Source: Amphibacillus jilinensis Y1 (GTDB taxonomy: Bacteria; Bacillota; Bacilli; Bacillales; Amphibacillaceae). From it: a stretch of 64,000 bases of DNA. Positions within the stretch are counted from its first letter, which is position 1, and each line of letters starts with the position of its first letter. The stretch covers positions 5,188-69,187 of the forward strand of contig NZ_JH976441.1 in NCBI RefSeq assembly GCF_000306965.1, in the 5' to 3' direction. A model generated the notes under the pieces. It did not search any database and was not told where the DNA came from. It saw nothing but the letters and a program-made list of their open reading frames with translations. Made by a program: the position numbers and the translations under genes. This document shows, in pieces, positions 16,889 to 26,777 of the stretch.

Positions 16889-18616
16889 TTAATCACCTGT
16901 CTCTTTTCTTTTCCAAAATGCTTGCAACTGCTCAATTGACCATGTATTGACAACCGTATCTGGTTTTAGCCATCCTCGGCGTGCTACTCGTACCCCTTCT
17001 TCCATATAGCTTAACGTCGCTTCACTATGGGCATCGGTATTGATGGCAATCGGAACCCCTTTTTCTTGTGCTTTACCTACCCATTCAGCAGATAAATCAA
17101 AACGTTTTGGATTTGCATTTAATTCTAAAATCGTTCCTGTTTGTTTAGCTTTATCAATCAATTGATCCACATTTACCCGATAACCTTCCCGCTTTCCAAT
17201 CAAACGCCCTGTCGGGTGAGCAATCAGTTTAACATAAGGACTGTCCATCGCTCGAAATAGGCGATTCATGATTTCAGCTTCACTTTGATTAAAACTTGAA
17301 TGAATCGCACCGATAACAAAGTCCATCTCTTTCAAAAAGTTCTCACTAAAATCTAAGTTGCCATCCGGCAAAATGTCCATTTCTACACCGCACAAGATTT
17401 CAATGTTGGGATATGCCCGTCTTAGCCGTTCAATCTCTTGGCGCTGTTCACGAAGTCGCTGTTCATTTAGACCATTGGCGACGCGAAGAAATTTAGAGTG
17501 ATCAGTAATAGCGATATATTGATAACCACGCTTTTCTGCCAATTGAACCATCTCTTCAATCGACTGCGCACCGTCACTCCATGTCGTGTGCATATGAAGA
17601 TCGCCCTTAATATCTGCAATATCAATTAAATCAACAGTATGTTCAAATGCCTCAATTTCTCCGTTAAATGCTCTTACTTCTGGAGGAATGTAATTTAAGC
17701 CAAAGTGATTGAAAAAAGCCTCCTCTGTAGCAAAGGTTGTCACTTCTCCCGTTTCTAAAGATTCAACACCATATTCACTAATTTTCTCACCTTGTTCTTT
17801 TGCCCGTTGGCGCATCGCCACATTATGATCCTTAGATCCGGTAAAATGGTGCAAGGTTGTCGCAAACTGTTGGTCTGTCACTAAACGAAAGTCCACAGAG
17901 ATATCATATTTACCAGCAATGACAACAGATACTTTAGTATCCCCTGCTGCTATTATTTCTTTAATGCCGTCTATATCAAGTAAAGTTGCTTTTACAACAT
18001 CAGGTTGGTCTGTTGCGATAATAAAATCTAAATCTTTTATCGTTTCAGACATACGACGCATACTACCAGCCAATGAAAAGCGTGTAATCGCTGTAATCGT
18101 CTCTAAATAACGTTCGATTGCATTAGCAAATGGTAACATCACATCAAATGGCAAGCGATCCGGACGTTTGCCAACGTCTTCAATTGCTTTTAATATTTTT
18201 TCTGCTGTTTTTTGTCCGAATCCTTTTAAATCAGCAACTTGACCTGATTGACATGCTTGCTTCAAGCTATCTTGATCGTCAACACCAAGCTCTTGGTATA
18301 AACGGGCTAATTTTTTACCACCCAATCCCGGGAGATCAAGTAATGGTATTAAACCACTAGGAACCTCTTGTTTCAATTGTGTTAATGTATCTGAAACCCC
18401 TGTTTGCATATATTCATTAATGACAGCCGCCGTTCCTTTACCGATGCCATTCATCTTGGTAAAATCATCAATTTCATTTAAAGAACGCTGATCTGTTTCG
18501 AGGGCTTGTGCTGCTTTACGATAGGCTGAGATTTTAAATGGATTTTCTCCCTTCAGCTCAAGGTAAACAGCAATTTCCTCTAATAATTTAATAATATCCT
18601 TTTTATTTAATGTCAT
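16889..18616 (-). CDS. polX: DNA polymerase X family protein with PHP domain
   Basis: About 575 residues. Family X polymerases fill short gaps in base-excision repair; Bacillus PolX also has a 3'-5' exonuclease in its PHP domain. Order: N-terminal helix-hairpin-helix region ([28 protein letters not shown]), nucleotidyltransferase core with [17 protein letters not shown] (Gly-Ser plus acidic residues), then the PHP domain from about residue 335 ([12 protein letters not shown], with further His and Asp as in AITDHS, IGAIHSS and INTDAHS). AGGAGG is correctly spaced for ATG 18616 (18619 is also possible). It heads the polX-mutS2 pair. Confidence 0.93.
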   Translation of the reverse strand: MTLNKKDIIKLLEEIAVYLELKGENPFKISAYRKAAQALETDQRSLNEIDDFTKMNGIGKGTAAVINEYMQTGVSDTLTQLKQEVPSGLIPLLDLPGLGGKKLARLYQELGVDDQDSLKQACQSGQVADLKGFGQKTAEKILKAIEDVGKRPDRLPFDVMLPFANAIERYLETITAITRFSLAGSMRRMSETIKDLDFIIATDQPDVVKATLLDIDGIKEIIAAGDTKVSVVIAGKYDISVDFRLVTDQQFATTLHHFTGSKDHNVAMRQRAKEQGEKISEYGVESLETGEVTTFATEEAFFNHFGLNYIPPEVRAFNGEIEAFEHTVDLIDIADIKGDLHMHTTWSDGAQSIEEMVQLAEKRGYQYIAITDHSKFLRVANGLNEQRLREQRQEIERLRRAYPNIEILCGVEMDILPDGNLDFSENFLKEMDFVIGAIHSSFNQSEAEIMNRLFRAMDSPYVKLIAHPTGRLIGKREGYRVNVDQLIDKAKQTGTILELNANPKRFDLSAEWVGKAQEKGVPIAINTDAHSEATLSYMEEGVRVARRGWLKPDTVVNTWSIEQLQAFWKRKETGD

Positions 18617-18685
18617 CATTCTACCTCCTGCTTCGATCATCAATCGGTTGATAATGATTATCTGAAACCTATTAAATGGAAGAAA

Positions 18686-18713
18686 AACCCTTGCATCTTA
18701 TATGACAAGGGTT
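18686..18713 (-). terminator. Terminator of the zapA-cvpA transcript
   Basis: AACCCTTG (18686-18693) pairs with CAAGGGTT (18706-18713). On the minus strand TTTTTC follows. It overlaps the cvpA stop codon. Confidence 0.75.
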
Positions 18714-19254
18714 ATCCATTAACAATATGCTCAAACCATAATGATTGAATTTGTTCTGATAAAATTGGCGTATGATTAATCATCAAGCTAGCTAATCGCG
18801 ACCCTTCCAGTAATGATTGAATCTGCGAGACCGGTAACAAAGAAGCAATATATAGCAGTACAAAAAGTACTAAATATTGTTCAACAAAACCAAACACAGC
18901 ACCTAAAAGATTATTAAATGCACTTAATATAGGTAGCGAAGCAATTGAATCTAGCATTGAGGCGATTATACTTAAAATAATCTTTGTACCGAAAAATAAA
19001 ATCGCAAAGGCAATCATATTATAGTAAGCATTTTCTAACGATAGGACATCTTGAAAGAAGGCCCATTCCTCAGCAGCAATTCGTGGATATGGAATTAACA
19101 TTTCTAGATGGCCGGCTAAACGACCATAAAAGATCACAGCAACTGTGAACGCTACAAAAAAACTAATAAAATGAAATACTTGTAAGATTAAACCCCGTTT
19201 TAATCCCCTGAAAATACCGAAAACGAGTAATGCAAATATGATAATATCTAACAT
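18712..19254 (-). CDS. CvpA family membrane protein
   Basis: 180 residues with four predicted membrane helices (about 2-20, 25-45, 75-95, 110-140) and the family opening LDIIIFALLVFGIFRGLKRGLILQVFHF. CvpA homologues in other bacteria are linked to colicin V production and envelope integrity; the biochemical role in Bacillaceae is unknown. It begins four bases after the zapA stop, and the order zapA-cvpA-polX-mutS2 is conserved in Bacillus. Confidence 0.88.
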   Translation of the reverse strand: MLDIIIFALLVFGIFRGLKRGLILQVFHFISFFVAFTVAVIFYGRLAGHLEMLIPYPRIAAEEWAFFQDVLSLENAYYNMIAFAILFFGTKIILSIIASMLDSIASLPILSAFNNLLGAVFGFVEQYLVLFVLLYIASLLPVSQIQSLLEGSRLASLMINHTPILSEQIQSLWFEHIVNG

Positions 19255-19258
19255 GTGT

Positions 19259-19522
19259 CTACAAATCCTCTTTCTCTTCTATTTTTTTTAACAAATCTTC
19301 ATGTTCTTGTTTTAATTTCAAATAATCATTAACGGTGTTAACAGCCGTTAACACTGCCAATCGCGTAGTATCTAAGCTTTTGTTTGCTTGATAAATATCT
19401 CGCATTTTATCATCAACCATGCTGGCAACGACGCGCATATGATGGACATTTTCTTCACCTAATATCGTATACGTTCTACCATATATATCAACGGTCGTCC
19501 GTGTTTTTTTTGCTTGGGACAC
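19259..19522 (-). CDS. zapA: Cell division protein ZapA
   Basis: About 87 residues. ZapA promotes bundling of FtsZ at midcell. The sequence shows the family opening SQAKKTRTTVDIYGRTYTILG, then a segment with VHHMRVVASMVDDKM and a C-terminal coiled-coil helix (NDYLKLKQEHEDLLKKIEEKEDL). The start GTG 19522 fits AAGGGGGA upstream; TTG 19543 lies before that ribosome site and is unlikely. It heads a short transcript with cvpA and is divergent from rnhC. Confidence 0.93.
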   Translation of the reverse strand: MSQAKKTRTTVDIYGRTYTILGEENVHHMRVVASMVDDKMRDIYQANKSLDTTRLAVLTAVNTVNDYLKLKQEHEDLLKKIEEKEDL

Positions 19523-19645
19523 ACAAATTCCCCCTTCTATCAAATCCTAATATTTATCTTAACATGAACATGTTGATTTAGGAAACTATTCTCTTAATAG
19601 TTTCTTTGCTATAATAAAAGATATTATATTTTCAAAGGAGTTCTT

Positions 19646-20572
19646 ATGGGGCAAATTGTACTTAATGTGTCGGAACAGACCTTATTAGAAATGAAGCAAG
19701 CATACCAATCTGTTGAAAAAGCAACACCTCCGGGAGCCGTTTTTTCTGCAAAAACCGCTTCTACAACGATAACAGCCTATAAATCAGGGAAGGTCCTCTT
19801 TCAAGGAAGTCAACCAGAGATCGAAGCTGAAAAATGGGCAGGAACGGAAACACCCTCCACGTCAAAAGCAACGAAGAAAAAAAACACCCATGCCTATCAC
19901 CCTGATCCATCCTTATTTCATCAATCATTAATTGGATCAGATGAAGCCGGTACCGGTGATTATTTCGGACCTATAACAGTGGCTGCTGCCTATGTAAGAG
20001 CAGATCAAATTGAGCTATTAAAAGAATTAGGTGTACGGGATTCAAAGCACTTAACCGATCAATCGATTCAACACATCGCTCAACAGCTTTTATTAATCGA
20101 TACACCCTATTCACTGGTCATCTTGGATAATCCTAAATACAACCAACTTCAAAACAAAGGCTGGACACAAGGGAAGATGAAAACAATGCTTCACCATACA
20201 GCCATCGAAAATGTCTTAAGCAAGATCGCACCAACAAAACCGGACGGTATCTTAATTGATCAATTTTCACAACCAGATGTATATATTAAACATCTACAAA
20301 AAGAACAGAAAACATTGCCGAGATCCACTTACTTTGTCACTAAAGCAGAAAGTCACTCCATTGCTGTTGCAGCGGCATCGATTATTGCACGTGCAAGCTT
20401 TGTTAAAAAAATTGATTTACTGAGTAAACAGGCAGGCTTAACATTGCCAAAAGGCGCCTCTGCCAAAGTTGATCAAGTGGCTAGCCACATTATTAGTAAA
20501 AAAGGCAAAGCATACTTGGATCAGGTCGCCAAGGTTCACTTTGCGAACACTAAAAAAGCACAAAATTATTAA
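19646..20572 (+). CDS. rnhC: Ribonuclease HIII
   Basis: 308 residues. It removes RNA from RNA-DNA hybrids and is the type III enzyme of many Firmicutes. The N-terminal ~80 residues are the TBP-like substrate-binding domain; a polar linker follows; the catalytic domain begins LIGSDEAGTGDYFGPITVAAAYV (Asp-Glu pair) with further acidic residues in VRDSKHLTD and PDGILIDQF. It starts at ATG 19646 behind AAAGGAG. Its 3' end runs into repeat copy A, whose second hairpin plus T run is a good terminator for it. Confidence 0.95.
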   Translation: MGQIVLNVSEQTLLEMKQAYQSVEKATPPGAVFSAKTASTTITAYKSGKVLFQGSQPEIEAEKWAGTETPSTSKATKKKNTHAYHPDPSLFHQSLIGSDEAGTGDYFGPITVAAAYVRADQIELLKELGVRDSKHLTDQSIQHIAQQLLLIDTPYSLVILDNPKYNQLQNKGWTQGKMKTMLHHTAIENVLSKIAPTKPDGILIDQFSQPDVYIKHLQKEQKTLPRSTYFVTKAESHSIAVAAASIIARASFVKKIDLLSKQAGLTLPKGASAKVDQVASHIISKKGKAYLDQVAKVHFANTKKAQNY

Positions 20573-20576
20573 TAAA

Positions 20577-20850
20577 ACGACCCTTCAATCAGTGGGCGTA
20601 AGGCTATAGGACGTAAAAGCATGCAGACGTGGGCCTACAGGATGTAGGTCATGCAGACGTTGCCACAGGACGTGGCGGTCTTAGTCTGTAATCCTTTGGC
20701 GGTTTTTAGTCTGCGATCTCACTCGCTCACTGATGGGGCGTTGAGTGAATCAGAACATGAGTGTCATCCGTTAGACCCGCCTTCAAATAAAGAGCTGAGC
20801 TCATTTATTTGGAGGCGGGCCTTTTTTCGAACGATTATCTGTGATAAAAA
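20577..20850 (+). repeat. Interspersed repeat copy A (longest, with insert)
   Basis: Opens with a CCTTCAATCAGTGGGCG-type left arm, paired with CGCTCACTGAT after an insert of about 120 bases. Then come the linker (GTGAATCAG, CATCCGTTAG), a second hairpin with arms CCCGCCT (20776-20782) and AGGCGGG (20813-20819) followed by CTTTTTTCG, and the tail GATTATCTGTGATAAAAA. It lies between convergent rnhC and pheT and seems to serve as the terminator for rnhC. Confidence 0.75.
20595..20680 (+). repeat. Tandem 30-base hairpin units with covarying stems
   Basis: Two full 30-base units (20621-20650 and 20651-20680) both begin ATGCAGACGT, with a partial unit before them. Each has a small hairpin with an AGGA(C/T) loop. 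The stems differ, CCTACA/TGTAGG in one and GCCAC/GTGGC in the other, and in both the changes are compensated. This suggests selection for structure. It is inserted inside repeat copy A. Confidence 0.65.
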
Positions 20851-20892
20851 ATGTCGTTCATTTCAAGGTAATTCCCTCAAAATGAACGACAT
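20851..20892 (-). terminator. Terminator of pheT
   Basis: ATGTCGTTCATTT (20851-20863) pairs with AAATGAACGACAT (20880-20892). On the minus strand the stem runs straight into TTTTTTATCACAG, the tail of repeat copy A, which provides the T run. Confidence 0.8.
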
Positions 20893-20907
20893 ATAACAAA
20901 TAGCTTT

Positions 20908-23334
20908 TTATGCTCTTAACTGCGCATTATGACTTTCTTTAACCGCAGCTAATATCGTTTGATAGGAGGCTTCAACCTCATCATCTGTTAACGTGCGTTC
21001 TGGATCAAGATAAAGCAAGTTAAATGCAAGTGATTTCATTCCAGCTTCTAAGTGCTCGCCTTGATAAACATCGAAGACATTGACCTGCTTTAGCAAATCA
21101 CCAGCTGCCCCTGCAATCGTTGCTTCCACTTCCCCAGCAGAGATGCGTTCATCCACCACAAGCGCAATATCGCGTGAAATCGATGGATAACGTGGAATCT
21201 TCTCAAAATTAGGCTCTTGGTCATGAATCGCAAATATATGATCTAAATCGAGATCAAAAACATAGGTTTCCTTAATATCAAATGTTTTTTGCACACGTGG
21301 ATGTATTTGACCAATAAATCCGACAGGTGCATCATCAATAAAGATTTGTGCGGTACGTCCTGGATGCATATCTGTTAGCTCTACTTGTCGAAAAGTTGGG
21401 CGAATCGCTAACCGTGCAAATAATCCTTCCACTATCCCTTTTACAACATAGAAGTCAACGTTCTTCGCTTCTTGTTGCCATGGATGGTGTAACCATTTCC
21501 CAGTAACCGCACCACTAACTCGCCATTTTTCCTTAGGTTGAACAGAGATTTGCTCTTCTTGTGAAGCAAAGATACTTCCTACTTCATAGTAACCGATATC
21601 GTCCTGTTTTCTAGCATTGTTATAAGCGATTGCAGCTAGCATTTCCGGTAATAAGCTTAAACGTAACGTACTGTGTTCTTCACTCATTGGCATCGATAAC
21701 CTCACCGGTGAAACCGCAAATTGTGCAACTTCAGGACTCACTAACATTTGTGAACGTTCCGTCGTTGTTAAAGAATACGTGATCGCTTCATTAAGTCCGG
21801 TGCTTTCAAGATATTGCTTAACAGCGCGTTTGAGTCGTTGTTGGTTTGTTAAACGACCAGCTTGCTGACTACCTTGTGGTAAGGTATAAGCGAGGTTATC
21901 ATAGCCATAAATACGAGCGATTTCTTCTAACATATCTTCAAAGATGGTAATGTCTTGGCGACGCGTAGGAATCGTTACAGTAAACGTAGCTCCTGACTGC
22001 TCATAGTCAAAGGCTAGCTTTTCTAAAATAATCGCTATTTCATCATCATTAATTTCCGTACCTAACCGTGCATTAATCCGATCGGTAGTAATAACTACTT
22101 GTTTCTCTGTGCAATCAAGCTGATCGTAAGCCGCTACACCAGATAAAACTTGACCACCCGCATATTTAGCCAATAACTGGGCGGCTCTTACACCCGCTCG
22201 TCTGACACGATTCGGATCTACACCTTTTTCAAAGCGGATGCTTGACTCACTACGTAATTGATGATCTTTGGCTGCGATCCGAACACGTTTTCCATCAAAA
22301 TAGGCTGCTTCTAATAAAACGGTTGTCGTTTGCTCTGTCACTTCAGAGTCAGCGCCTCCCATCACACCCGCAAGAGCGGTTGGCTGAGAACCATTCGTAA
22401 TTACTAAGTGTTCAGTCGTTAATTCACGGCTTTGATCATCTAAGGTCTTGATTTCTTCTTGATCTTTGGCGCGACGAACTACCACTTGATTTGATCCAAA
22501 TTGATCAAAATCAAAAGCATGAAGTGGCTGGCCATACTCCAGCAACACATAATTGGTAATATCAACGACGTTATTAATTGGACGAATTCCAGCAGCGATT
22601 AAAAAATTGCGCATCCATAATGGCGAAGGACCGACTTTAATATCTTTAATTAAAAAAGCACCGTAATAAGGATTGTCATCCGTTGCCTCAACTTTAATTG
22701 ATACATGATCCGATGCTTTTTCCTCAATCGTTTGTAGTGTTTCATCTGGCAACGTTACTTTCTCATTTAAAATCGCCGCGACCTCATAAGCTACGCCTAG
22801 CATACTTAATGCGTCAGAGCGGTTTGGTGTTAAACCAAGTTCCAAAATGACATCATCTAAATTCAAATAGTCAGTTACGTCACGCCCTACTTCAGTATCA
22901 TTAGGAAATACGAAAATACCTTCTGCAAACTCTTTCGGTACATATTGTTCGGCTATTCCTAATTCCTGTAGCGAACAAATCATACCGTTTGATTCGATGC
23001 CACGAAGCTTAGCTTTTTTTATTTTAAAATTGCCTGGCAAGACAGCTCCTGGCTTAGCAACTGCAACCTTTTGTCCAGCTGCTATATTAGCTGCTCCACA
23101 AATAATTTGTAACGTCTCGTTACCAATATTAACTTGACATAAATTGAGCTTATCTGCATTTGGATGTTGCTCACACGTTTCCACATAGCCAACCACGACA
23201 TGATTGCTCTTTTCAGCAATATAAGTTATATCTTCTACTTCAATACCTGTTTTTGTTATTTTATCTGCTAATGCTTCTGGTGTGTGACCACCTAAATCAA
23301 CATATTGTTTTAACCAATTTAACGATACAAGCAC
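20908..23334 (-). CDS. pheT: Phenylalanyl-tRNA synthetase beta subunit
   Basis: 808 residues, the usual length. With PheS it forms the tetramer that charges tRNA-Phe. Domains: N-terminal EMAP-like tRNA-binding domain at about residues 40-155 (VVVGYVETCEQHPNADKLNLCQVNIG), B3/B4 editing region near 210-400, B5 domain, core fold near 480-680, and a C-terminal anticodon-binding FDX domain (YPSISRDIALVVDERI ... VFDVYQGEHLEAGMKSLAFNL). The start is GTG 23334 behind GGAGGAAG. It is downstream of pheS in one T-box-controlled transcript. Confidence 0.97.
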   Translation of the reverse strand: MLVSLNWLKQYVDLGGHTPEALADKITKTGIEVEDITYIAEKSNHVVVGYVETCEQHPNADKLNLCQVNIGNETLQIICGAANIAAGQKVAVAKPGAVLPGNFKIKKAKLRGIESNGMICSLQELGIAEQYVPKEFAEGIFVFPNDTEVGRDVTDYLNLDDVILELGLTPNRSDALSMLGVAYEVAAILNEKVTLPDETLQTIEEKASDHVSIKVEATDDNPYYGAFLIKDIKVGPSPLWMRNFLIAAGIRPINNVVDITNYVLLEYGQPLHAFDFDQFGSNQVVVRRAKDQEEIKTLDDQSRELTTEHLVITNGSQPTALAGVMGGADSEVTEQTTTVLLEAAYFDGKRVRIAAKDHQLRSESSIRFEKGVDPNRVRRAGVRAAQLLAKYAGGQVLSGVAAYDQLDCTEKQVVITTDRINARLGTEINDDEIAIILEKLAFDYEQSGATFTVTIPTRRQDITIFEDMLEEIARIYGYDNLAYTLPQGSQQAGRLTNQQRLKRAVKQYLESTGLNEAITYSLTTTERSQMLVSPEVAQFAVSPVRLSMPMSEEHSTLRLSLLPEMLAAIAYNNARKQDDIGYYEVGSIFASQEEQISVQPKEKWRVSGAVTGKWLHHPWQQEAKNVDFYVVKGIVEGLFARLAIRPTFRQVELTDMHPGRTAQIFIDDAPVGFIGQIHPRVQKTFDIKETYVFDLDLDHIFAIHDQEPNFEKIPRYPSISRDIALVVDERISAGEVEATIAGAAGDLLKQVNVFDVYQGEHLEAGMKSLAFNLLYLDPERTLTDDEVEASYQTILAAVKESHNAQLRA

Positions 23335-23350
23335 GTTTCTTCCTCCTTAA

Positions 23351-24385
23351 TTAAACTTGATGATATTGTTTTAAGAATCGGACATCGTTTGTATAAAAAT
23401 GGCGAATATCATCAACACCGTATTTTAGCATCGCAATCCGTTCAGGGCCCATCCCAAAAGCAAAACCACTATATACTTCAGGATCATACCCCGCCATTTC
23501 TAAAACATCAGGGTGAACCATACCCCCACCCAAGATTTCAATCCATCCTGTTTTTTTACAAACGGAACAACCTTCTCCATGACAAACTTTACATGAAATA
23601 TCCATTTCCACAGAAGGTTCTGTAAATGGGAAAAAGCTTGGGCGTAGCCGAATTTCTCGCTCTTCTCCAAAAAATTGTTTAGCAAATTGATTAAGGACAC
23701 CTTTCAAATCACTCATGCGCACATCCTTATCAACATATAAACCTTCTACCTGAGTAAATTGATGTGAGTGTGTTGCATCATCAGTATCACGGCGGTATAC
23801 TTTACCCGGACAAATCATTTTTACTGGTTTATTGCCCTTGTATTCACCCATTGTTCGTGCTTGTACGGGTGAGGTGTGTGTTCGTAATAACAGCTCTTCA
23901 GTAATATAAAATGAATCCTGCATATCACGAGCGGGATGATCTTTTGGTAGATTTAAGGCTTCAAAATTGTAATAATCCGTTTCTACCTCTGGACCTTCTC
24001 TAACTTCAAAGCCCATGCCGATAAATAAATCTTCGATCTCGGTAACAATGTCTGTCAGGAGATGGGATCCTCCAACTTGAACAGGGCGTCCAGGCAATGT
24101 TACATCAATGGTTTCAGATTTTAGTTGCTCATTTAACGCTGCCTCTTCTAAGTTTTGTTTTTTTGTATCAAGTGCTTCAGTGATCGCTTCACGAACTTTA
24201 TTAGCCAACTCACCAATAACTGGACGTTCTTCAGGTGATAGTTTCCCCATCCCTCTTAGCACCTCTGTAATCGGGCCTTTTTTTCCAAGGTAAGAGACAC
24301 GAACGTTTTGTAAATCAGCTAACGTCTTTGCCTGTTCCACGTGTTCTAGCGCTTCTGTTTGTAATGCTTGTAATTTCTCTTGCAT
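23351..24385 (-). CDS. pheS: Phenylalanyl-tRNA synthetase alpha subunit
   Basis: 344 residues. It is the catalytic subunit for phenylalanylation of tRNA. The N-terminal ~85 residues form a coiled-coil tRNA-binding arm; the class II core follows with motif 2 ([22 protein letters not shown]) and motif 3 ([17 protein letters not shown]). A Cys-rich stretch ([17 protein letters not shown]) is the zinc-like insertion typical of Gram-positive PheS. The start is ATG 24385. It heads the pheS-pheT operon, directly below the T-box leader. Confidence 0.97.
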   Translation of the reverse strand: MQEKLQALQTEALEHVEQAKTLADLQNVRVSYLGKKGPITEVLRGMGKLSPEERPVIGELANKVREAITEALDTKKQNLEEAALNEQLKSETIDVTLPGRPVQVGGSHLLTDIVTEIEDLFIGMGFEVREGPEVETDYYNFEALNLPKDHPARDMQDSFYITEELLLRTHTSPVQARTMGEYKGNKPVKMICPGKVYRRDTDDATHSHQFTQVEGLYVDKDVRMSDLKGVLNQFAKQFFGEEREIRLRPSFFPFTEPSVEMDISCKVCHGEGCSVCKKTGWIEILGGGMVHPDVLEMAGYDPEVYSGFAFGMGPERIAMLKYGVDDIRHFYTNDVRFLKQYHQV

Positions 24386-24414
24386 TGAACTGCCTCCTTA
24401 ATAATCAATTTTTT

Positions 24415-24690
24415 TCATTATAAAAAGCCTCTATCCCTATAAAAAGGGACGAGGCTTTGATATCGCGGTACCACCCTTGTTGACAAAGTTGACTTTGCCC
24501 ACTTGATTGTTATAACGGATGATTAATCCGGTACGCTCTTACTTGATGAGATCAAGGTCCCGAACGTCTGCTCCAGAGTGAAGGTTCAGCCTTTTACAAT
24601 GCGCCTGCTCTCAGTCGTGACAGGACGTCCCTAAACATTGCTGATAAAAAGCCTACTGACTCTTTCGTTGCTTTTTCTTATTCATCTTTG
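24415..24690 (-). promoter_or_regulatory. T-box riboswitch of pheST, specifier UUC (Phe)
   Basis: The conserved T-box AGGGTGGTACCGCG is on the minus strand at 24464-24477. It is followed by a terminator with arms AAAGCCTC and GAGGCTTT (24425-24458) and a T run. Upstream is Stem I; the probable specifier codon UUC is at 24580-24582, in the context GAACC-UUC-ACUCU. Uncharged tRNA-Phe should favour the antiterminator and turn the operon on. Confidence 0.92.
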
Positions 24691-24694
24691 TCTT

Positions 24695-24723
24695 ATTATA
24701 GAAAACTAACCGTTAAGATGCAA
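24695..24723 (-). promoter_or_regulatory. Promoter of the pheST T-box leader
   Basis: On the minus strand the -35 is TTGCAT (24718-24723) and the -10 is TATAAT (24695-24700), with a 17-base spacer. The transcript would begin a few bases before the T-box Stem I. Confidence 0.75.
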
Positions 24724-24748
24724 CTCTTTGTTTGATTTTTTTAGATTT

Positions 24749-25495
24749 TTATTTACCTAAGACGAATTGGTACATCATAATAGCAGCAGCAATACTGACA
24801 TTAAGTGATTCAGCTTGACCATAGATTGGGATATGAACACGTTTATCCGCTAATTCTAACAACGATGATGCTATCCCACTTCCTTCATTCCCAACAATCA
24901 GTGCCATTTTCTCAGCTAAATCAAGGGATTGAATCGGCTCAGCTTGTTGTAAAGTAGAAGCACAGACCACAACGCCTTGTTGCTGAAGGCCTTCAATTTC
25001 TTCTGTTAAGTTTCTCTTAACAATGGGCAAATGGAAAAGCGAACCTTGTGAAGCCCGTACCACTTTATCATTATATAAATCAACCGTCCCTTCTCCTAAG
25101 ATCACTTGATCAAAACCGGCTGCATCTGCGGTTCGAATCATCGTACCCAAATTACCTGGATCTTGTACCGCATCAAGCATTAAAATACGATCAATGACTT
25201 TCGGATTGAATGGATTCATTTTTACAATTGCTAAAATACCTTGAGGTGACTTTGTTTGTGCCAAATAACTCAATACGTTATTTGCAACAACGGTCACAGG
25301 TATTTCTTCCGTTTCAAATGGAAAAGTAACGCCTTCTTGCACAATAAGCCGTTCTACTATCCAATCACTTTTAATTGCCTCCTCAACAAGGTGCATTCCT
25401 TCTACTATAAAAGATTGCTCTTGTTCACGATATTTCTTTTGATGTAATTTTGCCCAATTTTTTATCGTTTCATTTTTAACCGATGTAATCATCAT
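24749..25495 (-). CDS. TrmH/SpoU family RNA 2'-O-methyltransferase
   Basis: About 248 residues. The N-terminal ~95 residues are the SpoU substrate-binding domain (HQKKYREQEQSFIVEGMHLVEEAIKS). The SPOUT methyltransferase fold carries the three family motifs: DAVQDPGNLGTMIRTADAAG, ALIVGNEGSGI, and VHIPIYGQAESLNVSIAAAIMMYQ, the trefoil knot that binds S-adenosylmethionine. It probably methylates rRNA, since relatives act on 23S rRNA. Several ATGs occur at the start; AAAGG best fits 25495. It lies next to pheST, as ysgA does in B. subtilis, and is divergent from sspI. Confidence 0.9.
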   Translation of the reverse strand: MMITSVKNETIKNWAKLHQKKYREQEQSFIVEGMHLVEEAIKSDWIVERLIVQEGVTFPFETEEIPVTVVANNVLSYLAQTKSPQGILAIVKMNPFNPKVIDRILMLDAVQDPGNLGTMIRTADAAGFDQVILGEGTVDLYNDKVVRASQGSLFHLPIVKRNLTEEIEGLQQQGVVVCASTLQQAEPIQSLDLAEKMALIVGNEGSGIASSLLELADKRVHIPIYGQAESLNVSIAAAIMMYQFVLGK

Positions 25496-25594
25496 CTTCA
25501 TCCTTTAGCTAGATATTCTTGTTCAATCATACATATTTATAGATAACTGGGTCAAACTATTTTTCAGAGTATGTAAGTGAAAAGAGGTGATTGC

Positions 25595-25813
25595 ATGGAT
25601 CTTAATCTTAGAAAAGCGATTTTAGCTAATGTTTCCGATAACAGTCAAGAAGAGTTAGAAGCGACCATTGTTGATGCGATACAAAGCGGTGAAGAAAAGA
25701 TGTTACCCGGTCTAGGCGTACTGTTTGAAATGATTTGGCAACAATCTGATGAAAGTGAGAAAAGTGAGATGTTAGAACTGCTTGAACGTGGTGTACAACA
25801 CGTCGGTGCCTAA
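25595..25813 (+). CDS. sspI: Small acid-soluble spore protein SspI
   Basis: 72 residues, matching SspI length and pattern ([49 protein letters not shown]). SspI is a minor spore protein made in the forespore. The start is ATG 25595 behind AGAGGTGATTGC. This gene, ytxC and ytaF show that the organism is a spore former. Repeat copy B follows directly. Confidence 0.93.
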   Translation: MDLNLRKAILANVSDNSQEELEATIVDAIQSGEEKMLPGLGVLFEMIWQQSDESEKSEMLELLERGVQHVGA

Positions 25814-25845
25814 TACTCTATACCAAAGACACTTTAACTAATCAT

Positions 25846-26000
25846 ACGAACCTTCAATCAGTGGGTGTTTTTTGCTCTTCTCCCACTGATTGTTCGTTAA
25901 GTGAATAAGGACATGAACGACCGTTATCGCCCCCCCTAACGAGATGGACACGACGCTCTTTTTTGAGACAGGCATTTTCCAGATGCTTATCTGTGAGAAA
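25846..26000 (+). repeat. Interspersed repeat copy B
   Basis: The first hairpin is perfect: CAATCAGTGGG (25855-25865) with CCCACTGATTG (25882-25892), with outer ACGAA/TTCGT pairs. The linker is GTGAATAAGGACATGAACG and ACCGTTATCG, and the tail is GCTTATCTGTGAGAAAAG. It lies between sspI and the lytic transglycosylase gene, both on the plus strand. An 87-codon minus-strand frame covering it is not a gene. Confidence 0.75.
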
Positions 26001-26080
26001 AGTGTCTTTTTTCATGTTGCTATTTGTAGAAGTTTGCATTAAACTTAAACTAATAAAGACGTTGGGTAAGGGGCAGAAAA

Positions 26081-26695
26081 ATGGACATTCGACTTTTGCA
26101 AACGATGATGCAGACACAAGCCATCAGTAACTTTAGAACGACTGATCAAAATCAGTCATCCGATCTTTTCCAAAATATGTTTCAATATGCATTACAGGAC
26201 ACTGGCAATATCGGTGTAAATCAAACGAATACGATGTCAATACGTGAAATCTTAGATGGTAAACCTTCATTATTGGAACAAACGAGCGCTGTAAGCTCAC
26301 CCGTTCAAGCTAATATTTCCAAAGATATTGATGCAATTATAAAAGAAGCCGCTTCAACTTATCAAGTTGACGAAAGCTTAATTCGATCAGTGATTAAAAC
26401 CGAATCTAATTTCAATCAGCATGCGGTTAGTCACGCTGGTGCCCAAGGTTATATGCAATTGATGCCACAGACGGCAAGAGGCCTCGGGGTAACAGATGCA
26501 TTTGATGCAAAACAGAACATTTTCGGCGGAACGAAATATTTACGCCAAATGCTTAACCGTTATAATGGCAATACAACGCTAGCTTTAGCTGCATACAATG
26601 CAGGACCAGGTAATGTCGATAAATATAATGGTATCCCACCATTTACTGAAACCCAAAATTACGTAAAAAAAGTTCTCAATCAACAAATCGTATAA
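26081..26695 (+). CDS. Lytic transglycosylase (SLT domain)
   Basis: 204 residues. The N-terminal ~85 are polar and low-complexity. The SLT fold starts near 87 ([54 protein letters not shown]), with the catalytic Glu in TESNF, then [18 protein letters not shown]. It cuts peptidoglycan with anhydro-sugar formation and resembles B. subtilis YjbJ/CwlQ. No signal peptide is evident, so export would be unconventional. The start is ATG 26081 behind AAGGGG. A strong terminator follows. Confidence 0.9.
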   Translation: MDIRLLQTMMQTQAISNFRTTDQNQSSDLFQNMFQYALQDTGNIGVNQTNTMSIREILDGKPSLLEQTSAVSSPVQANISKDIDAIIKEAASTYQVDESLIRSVIKTESNFNQHAVSHAGAQGYMQLMPQTARGLGVTDAFDAKQNIFGGTKYLRQMLNRYNGNTTLALAAYNAGPGNVDKYNGIPPFTETQNYVKKVLNQQIV

Positions 26696-26711
26696 TTGAA
26701 ATAGCGTGTTG

Positions 26712-26752
26712 GCCTGCCTAAACCAAAGACTCCATCTTCGGTTTAGGCAGGC
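26712..26752 (+). terminator. Terminator of the lytic transglycosylase gene
   Basis: GCCTGCCTAAACC (26712-26724) pairs perfectly with GGTTTAGGCAGGC (26740-26752), followed by TTTATC. Confidence 0.85.
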
Positions 26753-26777
26753 TTTATCTTGGCACTAACATATAAAA

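Noticed and set aside
20595-20680. Tandem units as a possible CRISPR array
   Set aside because: Only two full units with no unique spacers between them, and no cas genes in the window.
20651-20896. 81-codon plus-strand frame after rnhC
   Set aside because: It falls inside repeat copy A, its tandem insert and the pheT terminator, so it is chance coding.
25854-26117. 87-codon minus-strand frame between sspI and the lytic transglycosylase gene
   Set aside because: It lies over repeat copy B and the transglycosylase start, has no family pattern and no convincing ribosome site.
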